A stretch of 27,576 bases of DNA from Silene noctiflora (taxonomy: Eukaryota; Streptophyta; Magnoliopsida; Caryophyllales; Caryophyllaceae). The position numbers were made by a program, and so were the translations under genes. The stretch is from NCBI GenBank assembly GCA_009801015.1, contig VHZZ01013581.1, forward strand, positions 22,984 through 50,559, in the 5' to 3' direction. Below the pieces are notes generated by a model. That model searched no databases. It was not told the origin of the DNA and worked only from the letters and a program-made list of their open reading frames with translations. This document shows positions 9,935-19,867 of this stretch, in pieces (position 1 is the stretch's first letter; every line of letters starts with the position of its first letter).

Positions 9935-10700
9935 GATGTATTTCCAGATGAAATTCTGGGTTTACCACCTAAGAGGGATATAGATTTTGGCATAGATTTG
10001 AAACCTGGAGTAGGCCCTATTTCTAAGGCACCTTACAGAATGGGACCTAAGGAGTTGGAGGAATTAAAGAAGTAGTTGGAGGAGCTGTTGGATAAGGGGT
10101 ATATTCGACCTAGTGTGTCTCCATGGGAAGCACCGATGTTATTCGTTAAGAAGAAGGATGGGACCATGAGGCTAGGTATAGATTACTGGGAGTTGAATAA
10201 TGTGACGATAAAGAATAGATACCCTTTGCCCAAGATTGACAACTTGTTTGACCAATTGAGTGGAGCTGGAGTATTCTCTAAGATTGACTTGAGATCTGGA
10301 TACCATCTGTTGAGGCTTAAGGACGAAGAAATCCCTAAGACTGCATTTAGGTCTCGATACGGAAACTATGAATTTGTGGTTATGCCATTTGGGTTGACTA
10401 ATGCACCGGCAGTCTTCATGGACTAAATGAATCGCGATTGTAGTCCCTATTTGGATCATTTTGTAGTTGTCTTCATCGATGACATCTTTGTGCATTCTAA
10501 GGATAAAAAGGAGCATGAGAAGAATTTAAGGATTGTGCTGCAGACGTTAAGGGAGAACAATCTGTATGCAAAGTAGAGCAAGTGTGAGTTTTGGTTGGAA
10601 AAAGTAGCATTTCTAGGGCATGTGGTGTCTAAGGAGGGAGTATATGTAGATCCATCAAATATTGAGGCTGTTCGAACTAGGAGAGACCTAAGAATGTAGG
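9935..10700 (+). pseudogene. Reverse transcriptase domain of the chromovirus (broken)
   Basis: The frame opens with DVFPDE and [10 protein letters not shown], the usual entry to gypsy RT. It then shows [36 protein letters not shown] and MPFGLTNAP. The catalytic FIDD motif (10479-10490) follows a stop. In-frame stops lie at 10073-10075, 10424-10426 and 10574-10576. A shift occurs near 10670-10685, after which the frame must change. A tryptophan replaces the usual arginine in the IDYRELN motif. RT would copy element RNA to DNA in cytoplasmic particles; this copy cannot. Confidence 0.88.
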
Positions 10701-11270
10701 CGACATTAGAAGTTTTATGTGGTTAGCTTGTTATTACAGGGGGTTCGTGAAGGATTTCTTAAAGATAGCTAAACCCTTGAATACTTTGATGAGGAAGGAG
10801 AACATGTTTAAATGGGATGAGGGTTGTGAGAAGGCATTTCTAAATTTAAAAGAACGCGTGATTACAGCCCCCTATCCAGGCTTTACGTGAAGGGAGTGCG
10901 AATTTTGAGGTGTATACGGATGCATTATCTAAGAATGGATTGGGATGTGTGCTTATGCATAATGGTAAGGGGATAACCTATGCTTCCAGACAGTTGAAAC
11001 CTTATGAGAAAAATTACCCTACCCATGATTTGGAGTTGGGAGCAGTTGTTTTTGCCCTAAAGCTATGAAGGCATTACCTTTATGGAGCTACTTTTAAGGT
11101 GTTTTCCGACCATGAGAGCCTTAAGTGTATTTGCTCTCAAAAGGAGTTAAATATGAGACAAAAGAGATGGATGGAGTTGATCGGAGATTATGACATGGAA
11201 ATAGCGTATCATGAAGGAAAGACGAATGTGGTCCTAGATGCACTAAGTAGGAAGTCTGTGCATGCTTTGT
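10701..11270 (+). pseudogene. RT connection and RNase H domain (broken)
   Basis: After the shift the frame shows NVGDIRSF, a YYRGFV segment and a FKWDEGCEKAF segment. It shifts again near 10870-10890 in the linker before RNase H. Then come EVYTDA, with one catalytic Asp, then [20 protein letters not shown], with the conserved Glu, and FSDHESLK, with another Asp. A TGA at 11066-11068 stands where a tryptophan is usual (before RHYLYG). The domain ends near DALSRK (11240-11257). RNase H would degrade the RNA strand of the RNA:DNA hybrid. Confidence 0.85.
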
Positions 11271-12300
11271 GCACTGCAATGTCAAGAGTAAAGCTATATG
11301 ATAAAGTGGAGAGAATAGACATTTGTATGATTAGAAAGGGAGAGTCGATTGGGGATCTAACCATAGAACCAAAGTTGTACGCTGAGATCAGAGAGGAGCA
11401 AGAAGGAGACTCCTGTATAGCACGGTGGCGTTCGGCCATGGTGTCCGCGGATGGCTCGCAGTTTTCAGTAGCGTCGGATGAGAGTCTAAGATTTGATGGT
11501 AGATGGTGTGTGCCGGATAATGAGGATTTGAAAATAAAGATCTTGACTGAAGCTCTACCCCATATTCTGTTCATCCTGGGGGAGACAAGCTTTATAAGGA
11601 TTTGAAGAAGACTTTCTGGTGGCCCAATATGAAGACGGAGATAGCGGAGTTTTTTGCTAGATGCTTGGTATGCCATAGAGTGAAGGGTGAATATAAGTGA
11701 CCTCAAGGGAAAGTTTTGTCTTTAAGTGTACCTGAGTGAAAGTGGGAGAGCATCTCAATAGATTTCATTGCGGGATTACCTATCTAGGACGTAGAAACGG
11801 AATAATATGATCTGGGTAATAGTAGACCATTTGACTAAGTCAACTTACTTTATTCCTATGAAGGACACTTGGCGTAAGGCTGAGTTAGCTAAGTCATATG
11901 CGATGAATATATTGAAGATGCATGGAGTACCTAAAGATATAGTTTTTGATCGTGATTCAAGGTTTATATCTAAGTTATGGTAAGAGTTGCAAGCTTTGTT
12001 GGGGACTCAGTTGAAAATGAGTACAACATTTCATCCAGCTACAGCTGGCCAGACAGAAAGGACTATTCAGACGTTGGAGGACATATTGAGAGCCTATGTG
12101 ATAGAGTTTGAAGGATTATGGGAAGAAAGGTTGGACTTGATCGAGTTTTCTTATAACAACAGTTATCATGCTAGCATTGGGATGACACCTTTCGAAACTT
12201 TGTATGGTAGGAAGTCTATGAGGCCAGTATGTTGGGATGATAGATCAGATGTTTTGGTATTAGGACCTGAAATGATCCTCGTCAGAAGATGAAAGCTGCA
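11271..12300 (+). pseudogene. Integrase domain of the chromovirus (broken)
   Basis: A linker runs to about 11550. The zinc-binding region is recognisable by KTFWWPNMK and ARCLVCHRVK, but the frame is shifted near 11555-11580. The catalytic core has its first Asp in ISIDFIAGLP and its second in FDRDSRF. The Glu lies in [12 protein letters not shown], and [19 protein letters not shown] follows. Stops occur at about 11698, 11738 and 11981, and the frame is lost near 11786-11800. A small deletion near 12270-12285 shifts into the C-terminal region. The DD(35)E order is intact on paper but the reading frame is not. Confidence 0.87.
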
Positions 12301-12773
12301 CAAGACAGACAAAAGAGTTATGCGGATTTGAGGCGCTGTGAGATAAAGTTTGCAGTTGGTGATAAGGTATTGTCGAATATGTCACCTATGAAAGGAGTCA
12401 TGAGGTTTAGGGGGAGAAGTAAGTTGAGCCAGATGTATATTGGACCATATGAGATTTTAGACAAAGTTGGAGAGGTAGCTTATAGTTGGCAATACCTCTT
12501 GCTTTGGACAAGGTACAAAATGTGTTCCATGTATCGCAGTTGAGGAGGTACGTGAGTAATCCTACTCATGTCTCGGAGGTCGAGAATATTGAGATAGATG
12601 AACATTTATCTTATGAGGAAGTGCCCAAGGAGATTTTGGACAGGAAAGTGAGGAAAACTCGAAACGGGGAGAGTGTTTTGGTGAAGGTTTTGTGGACTAA
12701 TCATAATGTAGAAGAAGCTACTTGGGAAGCCAAGGCAGTTATGAGGGAGAAGTACCCTAGTTTGTTTGCTTAG
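12289..12773 (+). pseudogene. Integrase C-terminus with chromodomain
   Basis: The first piece (12289-12543) carries KAAQDRQKSYADLRR, F-VGDKVLSNMSPMKGVMRF and YIGPYEILDKVGEVAY, the GPY/F module of chromovirus integrase. A frameshift near 12485 moves into the frame of 12486-12773. That frame has FHVSQLRRYV and then LSYEEVPKEILDRKVRKTR, V-VKVLWTNHN-EEATWEAKA and the end KYPSLF. This is a typical plant chromovirus chromodomain, thought to steer integration toward particular chromatin. The chromodomain itself is open and well preserved, and the stop is at 12771-12773. Confidence 0.9.
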
Positions 12774-12969
12774 ATCCTTTGTTTTGCTTAGATTGGTTGG
12801 TTACGGGGACGTAACCATTTTCTTAGTTGGGTAGGATTGTAAAATCTCTACTTTTGGTTGCTTTTTCTGACTTTCAATAGGTAATGTAGAGTTTCCTTTA
12901 CGTTTGTTTAGTTGTTATTAGTCGTTTGTTTTGTGCTGAGTGGGCGAACTTCGGGATGATGTTCTTTTT

Positions 12970-12982
12970 AAGGAGGGAAGAC
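12970..12982 (+). other. Polypurine tract of the chromovirus
   Basis: AAGGAGGGAAGAC directly precedes the 3' LTR. An AACTTCGGGATGATGTTC motif lies just before it (12948-12965), matching the family motif before the PPT of copies A and C. Confidence 0.85.
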
Positions 12983-13215
12983 TGTAATACCCCATATTTT
13001 TAGACTTGGTCAAAGGTAGTCAAACATAGTAAAATAGGAAAATGTATTTTAATTATAAATATATATGATTATTTGACGGATCTTTTATAATTTATTTAAT
13101 TATATATTTCATATTTTTATTTAATTACATAAGATAAAATTGTAAGACAGAAAATATTATAAAACCAGCTTGGCAATAGCCAGTTTAGGCATGTGGAAGG
13201 TAGTAGAGAAAGGAA
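12983..13215 (+). repeat. Truncated 3' LTR of the chromovirus
   Basis: The start TGTAATACCCCATATTTTTAG and the following ~230 bp align with 6891-7125 at high identity. The match stops at GTAGAGAAAGGAAC, where a poly-C tract (about 13214-13230) begins. About 1.78 kb of LTR is missing. Confidence 0.88.
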
Positions 13216-13636
13216 CCCCCTCCCCCCCCCGTTTGATTCGTTTGATAGGTTTATAGGTGCCCTATTGGTGTGGGTGCTTTTATAACCGGTCAAAATAATA
13301 TAAATGAAAGATATTGGGATATCATATGGATTTTTTCGCCTCAAACAAGGATAGTCGTAAACATTATGGTTGAAATTTGGAAATAAATAGTATCTCATAT
13401 TTCCCTCCGCTCTATTGAGTTATTTACGTTTGCTTTTTATACACTATTCATAAGTGGGTGAATATTTAATACAACTTCTAATACATAACATAAAAGATAG
13501 TCATGTAAAATCTTGTTTAAATTGTCTTACCGAGTGTATTATAAATTTTTAAACTTTTTATAATTTTAGTAATATATAACTAAAAATATGAATAACAGAA
13601 AACGGACATTGATATATGTATATAGAAGTAACACAA
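13216..13636. other. Poly-C tract and spacer after the truncated LTR
   Basis: A run of C broken by one T forms the junction. The following 400 bp contain no recognisable gene. TTCCCTCCGCTCTATTGAG near 13401-13419 resembles a Stowaway-type terminus, but a partner was not found. Confidence 0.45.
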
Positions 13637-13820
13637 ATTCTCATTGAAGACGGACACTATCCGTCACAAACTGAAGACGGATAATGCGCCTATCACAATA
13701 TGCAAGTGACACCAATCATGGATTACTCCATTTCTCTCCACTTGTCTTTTCACTTAACTTATTGTGAGAGGGGCACTATCCGTTTTCAGCTTATAACGGA
13801 TAGTGCCCGTTACAAGTAAG
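13637..13820. mobile_element. MITE with ~45-60-bp terminal inverted repeats
   Basis: The left arm contains GACGGACACTATCCGTCAC and ACTGAAGACGGATAATG. The right arm contains GGGCACTATCCGTTTTCAG and ATAACGGATAGTGCCCGT, an inverted copy. ACACAA flanks both sides (13631-13636 and 13821-13826) and may be the target duplication. The element has no coding capacity. Superfamily is uncertain because the duplication is of unusual length and could be partly coincidental. Confidence 0.7.
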
Positions 13821-13826
13821 ACACAA

Positions 13827-14340
13827 TGTCAAAGGAAAGGTAAAGAATTGAATGAAAATATATCATCTAGGGTAGAACCGTAGAAGTCCATCTATGACCG
13901 GATGACCCTAGCACAAAATTGCAAGTAGCTTTATTTTGAAGTGAGATAAAAGTATAGGGTAGTGTAGAAATAATGATTGTAGAGAGTCTAGAAACATAGG
14001 TGGCACAGCGTAGATTGGTGGGACTGGCTCTTGGTGAAAGTGAAGGGCGATATCGATTAGTCCATTTCAGAGGTTATGGATTTGATGAACCTACATTATC
14101 CCTATCAACCTGGGGTCCCATGTCTTGCGCCTTTTTCTGCCAAATGGCGAAACTTATTTTTTGTGGGTTTAGCTAAACTAATTACTAGATTAATCATCAT
14201 TAGTCTCTCAATCTTATCCCGGAAGCTAGATCATAGTAATACAACTATCGCAAATTCTTGAATCCTTTACAACAATAACATGGTCAAATACATAAGTAAG
14301 ACGAAATAACAAATGTATAAGAAAGGACAAATTCTTATCA
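13827..14340. other. Spacer without a recognisable gene
   Basis: An open frame at 14076-14261 (61 codons) has no domain, no supported start context and no partner. I do not call it a gene. The rest is AT-rich. Confidence 0.45.
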
Positions 14341-14348
14341 CATTCACC

Positions 14349-14639
14349 CAGAGGCGGTTCTAGGATTTGATGCAAGGGGGTGCATAAACATTTTTTAACA
14401 ATGAAAATATCGAGTTATATGAAAAATAATATTGTTCAGTTGGACAAAATGTATGATATATAACATTAAATAAAAATTGTTTAATACAAGAATAGAATCC
14501 ATGACCTCTAACTAAAAATTAGTCTTAATAACCACTAGACCCACATAACTTATATGCTACTTTACTAAAGAATATTGTAATTATTTTTTGTGAAAAGGGG
14601 TGCAGATGAACCCCTGCACCCCCGCCAAAAACGCCATTG
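14349..14639. mobile_element. hAT-type MITE (291 bp) with 8-bp target duplication
   Basis: The left end is CAGAGGCGGTTCTAGG. The right end, read inward on the minus strand, is CAATGGCGTTTTTGGCGG. The exact 8-bp CATTCACC occurs immediately on both sides (14341-14348 and 14640-14647), the hallmark length of hAT elements. GGGGGTGCA near the left end and TGCACCCCC near the right end extend the inverted repeat. No transposase is encoded. Confidence 0.85.
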
Positions 14640-14647
14640 CATTCACC

Positions 14648-15014
14648 TATATAAACTAGGGAGTAATATTTAATTTATTTTACATTTAAGATGTATATGA
14701 AATGACAAACTTATCTTTCATTTTTATAACATGTATCACATACTATCAATGCCTTTTTTATGACTTTTGAAGCAAATGTTTTGTTAATCTTTCATATTTT
14801 ATTTGGAACAAAAGTAGTCTTTTAAACTTAAGAAACACAAACGTAAATTTTGAACCATTTGTTTTAACGGTTTAACCGAAAGAGTGAATGGTAGATGGTG
14901 GGTTTCGTGAATGACAAATGTGTTGAATAAGGTTTTTAAAGTGATGAATAGAGATAAATAAAACTTTATCCGATTTGAAAAGGTTCTTCTAGTTTTTTTC
15001 CTTTGTAAAAATAT
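14648..15014. other. AT-rich spacer
   Basis: No gene, RNA or defined repeat is seen. Confidence 0.4.
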
Positions 15015-15390
15015 TAGAAAATAGAGAAAAATGTTGACTATAGTCTTTTAAAAAAACCACTTTTTGAAAATTATAGCATGATTTTAAAAAAAAAAAATTA
15101 CAGCCGTAATATTACTTCTGATCATAAATTACAGTCAAAACATTTAACTCCGGCGGGAATTTGATGCCAAATTGAATTTTTGTGACTTAAAAGTTTGTTT
15201 TTTAAAACCAAAATACCCCTATCTTTAACCTTTAGAATCTCTGCCTTATGTTCATCACTAAATCAGATTTCACAACTCCATTTCTCTCTAATTCTTCATT
15301 TCTTCAACAATATCACCTAATCTAATTCACCCCTTTTCTTCAAATTATACCCTAATCAATTTAATTGAATTCTAATTCTATTACTCCATT

Positions 15391-15395
15391 TTCTT
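15391..15395. repeat. Candidate 5-bp target duplication of the solo LTR (left copy)
   Basis: TTCTT lies directly before the LTR start, and TTCTT recurs at 17423-17427. LTR retrotransposons normally duplicate 5 bp. The right LTR end is altered, so the pairing is tentative. Confidence 0.45.
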
Positions 15396-17422
15396 TGTAA
15401 TACCCCGTATTTTAAGGCTTATTCAATGGTTAGTCAACGGTATTTTTGTCAAACATATTTTATAATTAAAAGTTATTTTATAAACTATATAGTTGTGAGG
15501 CGGTATAATAATAACAATAGTAGTAATTAATAATACATGAATAATAATAATAATAATATAATATATTATAATAAGAAGTTTCCTAATTCTTTTCTAATTG
15601 AGTTGACCTACTATTATAAAAGCATGTCTAACCCTTACTTAAGACCTATTTCACAATAGATCTCACAATTTCACATTAAGAGAGAGAGAGAGAGAGAAGG
15701 GGAATTAGATAAGGGAGAAACAAGGGTTTTTAACATCTCAATTATTTGCCTTAGGGTAAGATTTCATAAAACCGTCTTACAACTAATTTGTCTTTCATCT
15801 TTATTTATAATTGTCCTTTGACCACACCGTGACCCTAGCCCTAGCCGTGACCTAGCCTAGTCTTAGCCGTGACCACCGTGCTGTCGTTGACCGGCGTTGA
15901 CCACCGATAGGTAGGTGTTTGTAGGGTGTTGTCGGGTTGTGTGTCGTGTGTATAAGACACGCGTTTGTGTCATGTTTGGGGGAAGTTGTGACTGGAGGTT
16001 GGGTTGTCGTCGGAGCAGGGCTAGAGTCGAACCTAGGGGCGGTGTTAAGGTGGCCAAAAGTGGTGCCTTATATGGTTGTTCGCCGGAGTTGCGCAAAAAA
16101 GGAGTAGCGGGTTCTGTTTGTCGTAGGGCTGTGTAGTTGGACTACCGTGGGTTGTCGTGAGAGGGCGTGGATATTGATGGGACCACCGTGGGTCAAGGGA
16201 TTCCACGGTGGTGGCTGCTGGTGGTTGTCATGGTGTTGTTGAGAGTAGTGCTGAGATGTGTTGTGTAGGTAGTTAGGGCGTGCGTTTTGGCGGCTATTTA
16301 GGGTCGTGGTTGGTGGTGGTCATAGTGGTTGTTGACAGTGGAAGTTGGGAGGTCAGATTGGTGGTAAGGCGTGGTGGTGGCTGTCGGTGTAGGGTGGTTT
16401 AATGGGTTGGCTTTTGGTGTTGGTGAACACGGTGCAAACCGTGTGGTTTGGGTAAGTTTGTGTTTGTTTTTTAGTCGGGTTTTGATTATAATTATTTACG
16501 TATTCTTCATAATTAATTTATTTTAATTAATTACTAAAGTAATTAGAATAATTAGTAATTGCGTAATTATATTTAATTGTTAGGTGACGATTTTGTTGTG
16601 GAGTATTACTAGTTGAGTTGTTTGGATTGCTTAATTGGATTTATTTGCTGATCAGGTAGGATAACTACTCAACCGTTTGTCTTATTGTGTTAATATCATT
16701 CATTTGAGCATATGTGATTGGTTGGATATTAGCCTTTGTCTGGATTGTTATTGAGGAGTTTTATCCAGTTGATTACTATTGTTTGAATTGCATTCATGGC
16801 ATAGAATTTGCATTGGTTACTGGTTGCTGTGATTTTCAAGGCCCAGACTGGTTCTGCAGACTTGTCTCTGATGGCCTCAGGTTTATCCCGGTTTACTCAA
16901 CTTCGGGTTGAGGGTTTCCCCGAGCCAGGGATTGGAGGGATGAACGGGTGTTTCGGGTGATGATGATGAGCTCAGTTGCATTGGCATTTGCATATCATGC
17001 ATATTCATACTGCATTTATTATTAATTGTTATTCTACTCGATCTTTTGGTTAACGTGTGTTTGCTTCTGGGTCAAAACAAAATGACGCTTGCTTTAATTG
17101 ATGTCATTCTGTTATGAACCATTTAATATTTCCGATTAAATGGGGAGCAGTTTGATATACAGGTTTATGAGTTAGTTAAGGGAGCATGAGAAGTGTGCAA
17201 GGCATGAGAAGACTTGGCCGTAGCTTGTCTAGATCACTTATTCATTAGTTATGCCATACTCTATTTATTTTCGATGCGTAGTAAACTTGTAACGCTTTAT
17301 CATTTAATCTTTGGCTATGTAATAAACAATTATTGGTTATTTATGTTTAAAGTACTTTAAATTTTGTTTATCTTTGTTATTCACTGCCTCAGGAAACTGA
17401 GATAATAACAGTTCTATTAGGG
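15396..17422 (+). repeat. Solo LTR related to the chromovirus LTR
   Basis: It starts TGTAATACCCCGTATTTTAAG. It follows the chromovirus LTR order: CACCGTGACC block (15820-15880), GT-rich middle, GAGCCAGGGATTGGAGGGATG block (16921-16941), and a 17080-17180 block around TGCTTTAATTGATGTCATTC. It ends with CCTCAGGAAACTGAGATAATAACAG-like U5, matching 8817-8852. The last ~45 bp, including GGGGTGTTACA, are lost or rearranged. No interior or second LTR adjoins it, so it is a solo or truncated LTR. A (GA)n run lies at about 15680-15698. Open frames at 15863-16136 and 16714-16911 fall inside the LTR and are not genes. Confidence 0.85.
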
Positions 17423-17929
17423 TTCTTCAATTTTCCCCAAATTGAAATCCTAAAATTCGATACAATCAACTGAAAAAAAATAAATTGTGGAAAATATCAG
17501 ATTTAGAGTAACATTACCAACCACAATAAATTGAAAATAAATTTAAGAGAAAATAGAATGTACGAATACTTATTCTTTGAACTAGAATTGTTAGACGATG
17601 ACACAACTTTGCCACTCATGATCTGGAGCCGTTATTCGACAATGAGGATGAATTACAGTATACTTAGGGAAATATTTGGGGAAAATTTTAGAGAATATGG
17701 GTGAGATAAATGATAGGTAAATTGAAAAGATCTGGTAAGTAAGCAAGGAAATAGGCAAAGGTATATCGATCAATTTTTGACAAAATTGACCGAAAACGTC
17801 ATCCTGGTGAAATTTTTAAAGAAAAGTGATATTTTGGCTGTAATTTTCAAAATAAATAAGTTATAAGACTCTGATTTTCAAAAAACTAGTTTTTATAAAG
17901 CTTTAATGAACAATTTTCTCTAGAAAATA

Positions 17930-18054
17930 AGACGGAAAGTAAAAGGTGCTTGTTATTGCTTCAAAATATATCGCTTATTTGATATTCATACTCACAAGGG
18001 CATTCTAATGTATTGTGTTCGGATCGGATGAAGTTTTATTTATTCCTATTCAGT
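17930..18054. other. Short AT-rich spacer
   Basis: Sequence between two transposon ends with no feature. Confidence 0.4.
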
Positions 18055-18529
18055 TTTTCTAAAATGTGTCCAATGGGCACATGTTAATAATTAGTTAGGC
18101 ATAGGATAACTCTTATCCTATCATTAAGATTATCCATAACAACAATAAATTTTTGTTCTTTTTTGTGAGCCATTAACCTATCCACTTTATGATATATTGT
18201 ACTATTTTACACAAAAAACTTTACACAACTTTAAATGAGCCTCCCAACTTATCCCTCATCCTCTCCTACATTACATAAAAAAAAAAAAAAACAATAAAAA
18301 AATACTCACAAAAGCCAAACAATTTTCATCCTCACTTTCATCATATTTGGATGAATTATACAAAAAGTCATCTTCTGATAAAAAAAATTTGTTGTCGTGG
18401 GGTAATGAATGTAAAAATATCAATTTTAGTGTAACACCCCCATACCCCGAGACACCTTATCAAAGACTACTTTCGAGACATGGAAGTTCTACAATCTCGG
18501 TTACCCGAAATAGTGTACATCACAGAAAA

Positions 18530-18671
18530 CATAATGAAACATACTTAAAGATTAACTTTATTAAATGGTTACAAACTCCCAAAAAATACAAATACAAAAC
18601 CATAATGAAACATACTTAAAGATTAACTTTATTAAATGGTTACAAACTCCCAAAACATATAAATACAAAAC
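18530..18671. repeat. 71-bp tandem duplication in LTR C-3'
   Basis: CATAATGAAACATACTTAAAG starts one unit at 18530 and recurs at 18601 with near identity throughout. The partner LTR (23540-23600) has a single unit, so the duplication arose after insertion or in a sublineage. Confidence 0.9.
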
Positions 18672-18958
18672 CAAAACCCAAAACTGTGATAACAAAATAA
18701 AACAAGGTTATGCGGAAGCTAGACTACTAAATGACTAGTGATGACTCTGTCCTGCCAATCCCCGCAGCAACATCAACAATGATAATCACCATCACCTTCT
18801 AAGCCAACTGTTCACCATCCCCGAATGGATCACCACAGTTTTGAAAACAGAAACGGGGTCAGCAAACTATACAATAATATGACATAACAAAACATAAGCA
18901 TAAACATCCACTGGAACCGTGACCACCACCTCCAAACTCCATAGTAACCAATAACCGA

Positions 18959-18978
18959 CTACACACTAAGGTGTGTAG
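18959..18978 (-). other. Conserved hairpin in LTR C-3'
   Basis: Arms CTACACACT and AGGTGTGTAG pair with one mismatch around a one- or two-base turn. Confidence 0.55.
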
Positions 18979-19614
18979 CCCTGCCAGATTACTCATCGCA
19001 ACAAGTAATCCACGCCACCAGTGGGGACCGCAACTTTACCACTAAAATCCCTGCTCAACGCATGAGCGAACCCAAGTCCATTAATGTGCACATCCCCCTT
19101 GCGTTGAGAAACACAAGAGACGAACAATGGGGGTGAGACCATCTCTCGCAATGGCTCACAATACCAACTCCAAACTCCAACAACAATATTCATATCATAA
19201 ACATATCATAAACAATAGCAAAGATCGTCACATTGTAATATATATCATTTTACAAACAACTGAGTAGGGAAACTCTACCTTTTCGCAATCCATTATACCG
19301 CAGTCAACCATACGAACGCACAATGAATAACACATCGTCACCTACAACACGATAATCAACAATCAACAACACATACGATGACCAACACTCTAAACCCCCA
19401 AATTAGGGTTTGTCAAAACCCCTAATGACAACCATAAACCGACTAAGAAGAAAGCTAGAGACTTCCCGACGAAATCAACACGGGAATCGAGAAGCAAAGA
19501 CTCACGATCGATTAACCCTAACCTTGGAGATGATTATGATGATTAGAGAAGCTGTGTACGTAGTTTGGGTTGTAAGAAAAATTTAGGATCTGATTTAGAA
19601 ATGCTTAACACGGC

Positions 19615-19622
19615 CTTTTATA
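19615..19622 (-). promoter_or_regulatory. TATA box of LTR C-3'
   Basis: TATAAAAG on the minus strand, downstream of the palindrome ladder as in LTR A. Confidence 0.65.
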
Positions 19623-19663
19623 CTCCTTTAATTATCTTAATCAAAACCCGTAACGAAGCGGAC

Positions 19664-19823
19664 ACTCGGTCGAGTACGAGACAGTCGACCGAGTAAGACA
19701 CACTCAATCGAGTAAGCCTCACTCGACCGAGTGCTAACTCACTCGCCCGAGTTCACGACAAACAGAACTCTGACAGACTACCCACAACAACTACTCGGTC
19801 GAGTATTCCATACTCGGCCGAGT
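19664..19823 (-). promoter_or_regulatory. U3 palindrome ladder of LTR C-3'
   Basis: Units start at 19664, 19683, 19702, 19721 and 19741, then 19793 and 19812. Steps within blocks are 19 bp, with one of 20. The block sizes (five plus two) equal those in LTR A. Confidence 0.75.
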
Positions 19824-19856
19824 AGCCTAACAACCATAAATCTGATGTATTACAAT

Positions 19857-19867
19857 CTTCCCTCCTT
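19857..19867 (-). other. Polypurine tract of copy C
   Basis: AAGGAGGGAAG on the minus strand, just before the 3' LTR. Confidence 0.85.

Larger units (their letters stand above)
6891..13215 (+). mobile_element. Defective Ty3/gypsy chromovirus, Tekay/Del-like
   Basis: The order is 5' LTR (6891-8899), PBS (8903-8914), leader, truncated gag, reverse transcriptase, RNase H, integrase, chromodomain, PPT and truncated 3' LTR. RT-RNaseH-INT order makes it Ty3/gypsy, and a chromodomain after integrase makes it a chromovirus. The ~2-kb LTR fits the Tekay/Del clade. It is dead: most of gag and the protease are deleted, and there are several stops and frameshifts. The 3' LTR retains only about 233 bp, so no target duplication can be checked on the right. 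Confidence 0.9.
15024..17920. mobile_element. Non-autonomous Mutator-like element split by a solo LTR
   Basis: TAGAAAATA occurs exactly at both borders (15015-15023 and 17921-17929), the 9-bp duplication typical of Mutator-like elements. The ends read GAGAAAAATGTT at left and, on the minus strand at right, GAGAAAATTGTT. The inverted repeat continues for over 100 bp: the left arm has CACTTTTTGAAAATTATAG and ATTACAGCCGTAATATTAC. The right arm gives AGTTTTTTGAAAATCAGAG and ATTACAGCCAAAATATCAC on the minus strand. Without the inserted LTR the element is about 0.87 kb. Its middle has C/T-rich sequence such as CATTTCTCTCTAATTCTTC that could be captured gene leader, but I recognise no gene. Confidence 0.85.
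18430..19854 (-). repeat. 3' LTR of copy C (about 1425 bp)
   Basis: The + strand text begins TGTAACACCCCCATACCCCG and ends TGATGTATTACA, giving proper TG…CA ends on the minus strand. It retains a TATA box (19615-19622), seven phased palindromes, the conserved block (18950-19165) and a private 71-bp tandem duplication (18530-18671). Confidence 0.9.

Noticed and set aside
10073..10075. Programmed readthrough stop in the chromovirus polyprotein
   Set aside because: It is one of many stops and frameshifts, so ordinary decay explains it better.
14076..14261. 61-codon frame as a host gene
   Set aside because: Short, no recognised motif, no supporting context in repeat-rich DNA.
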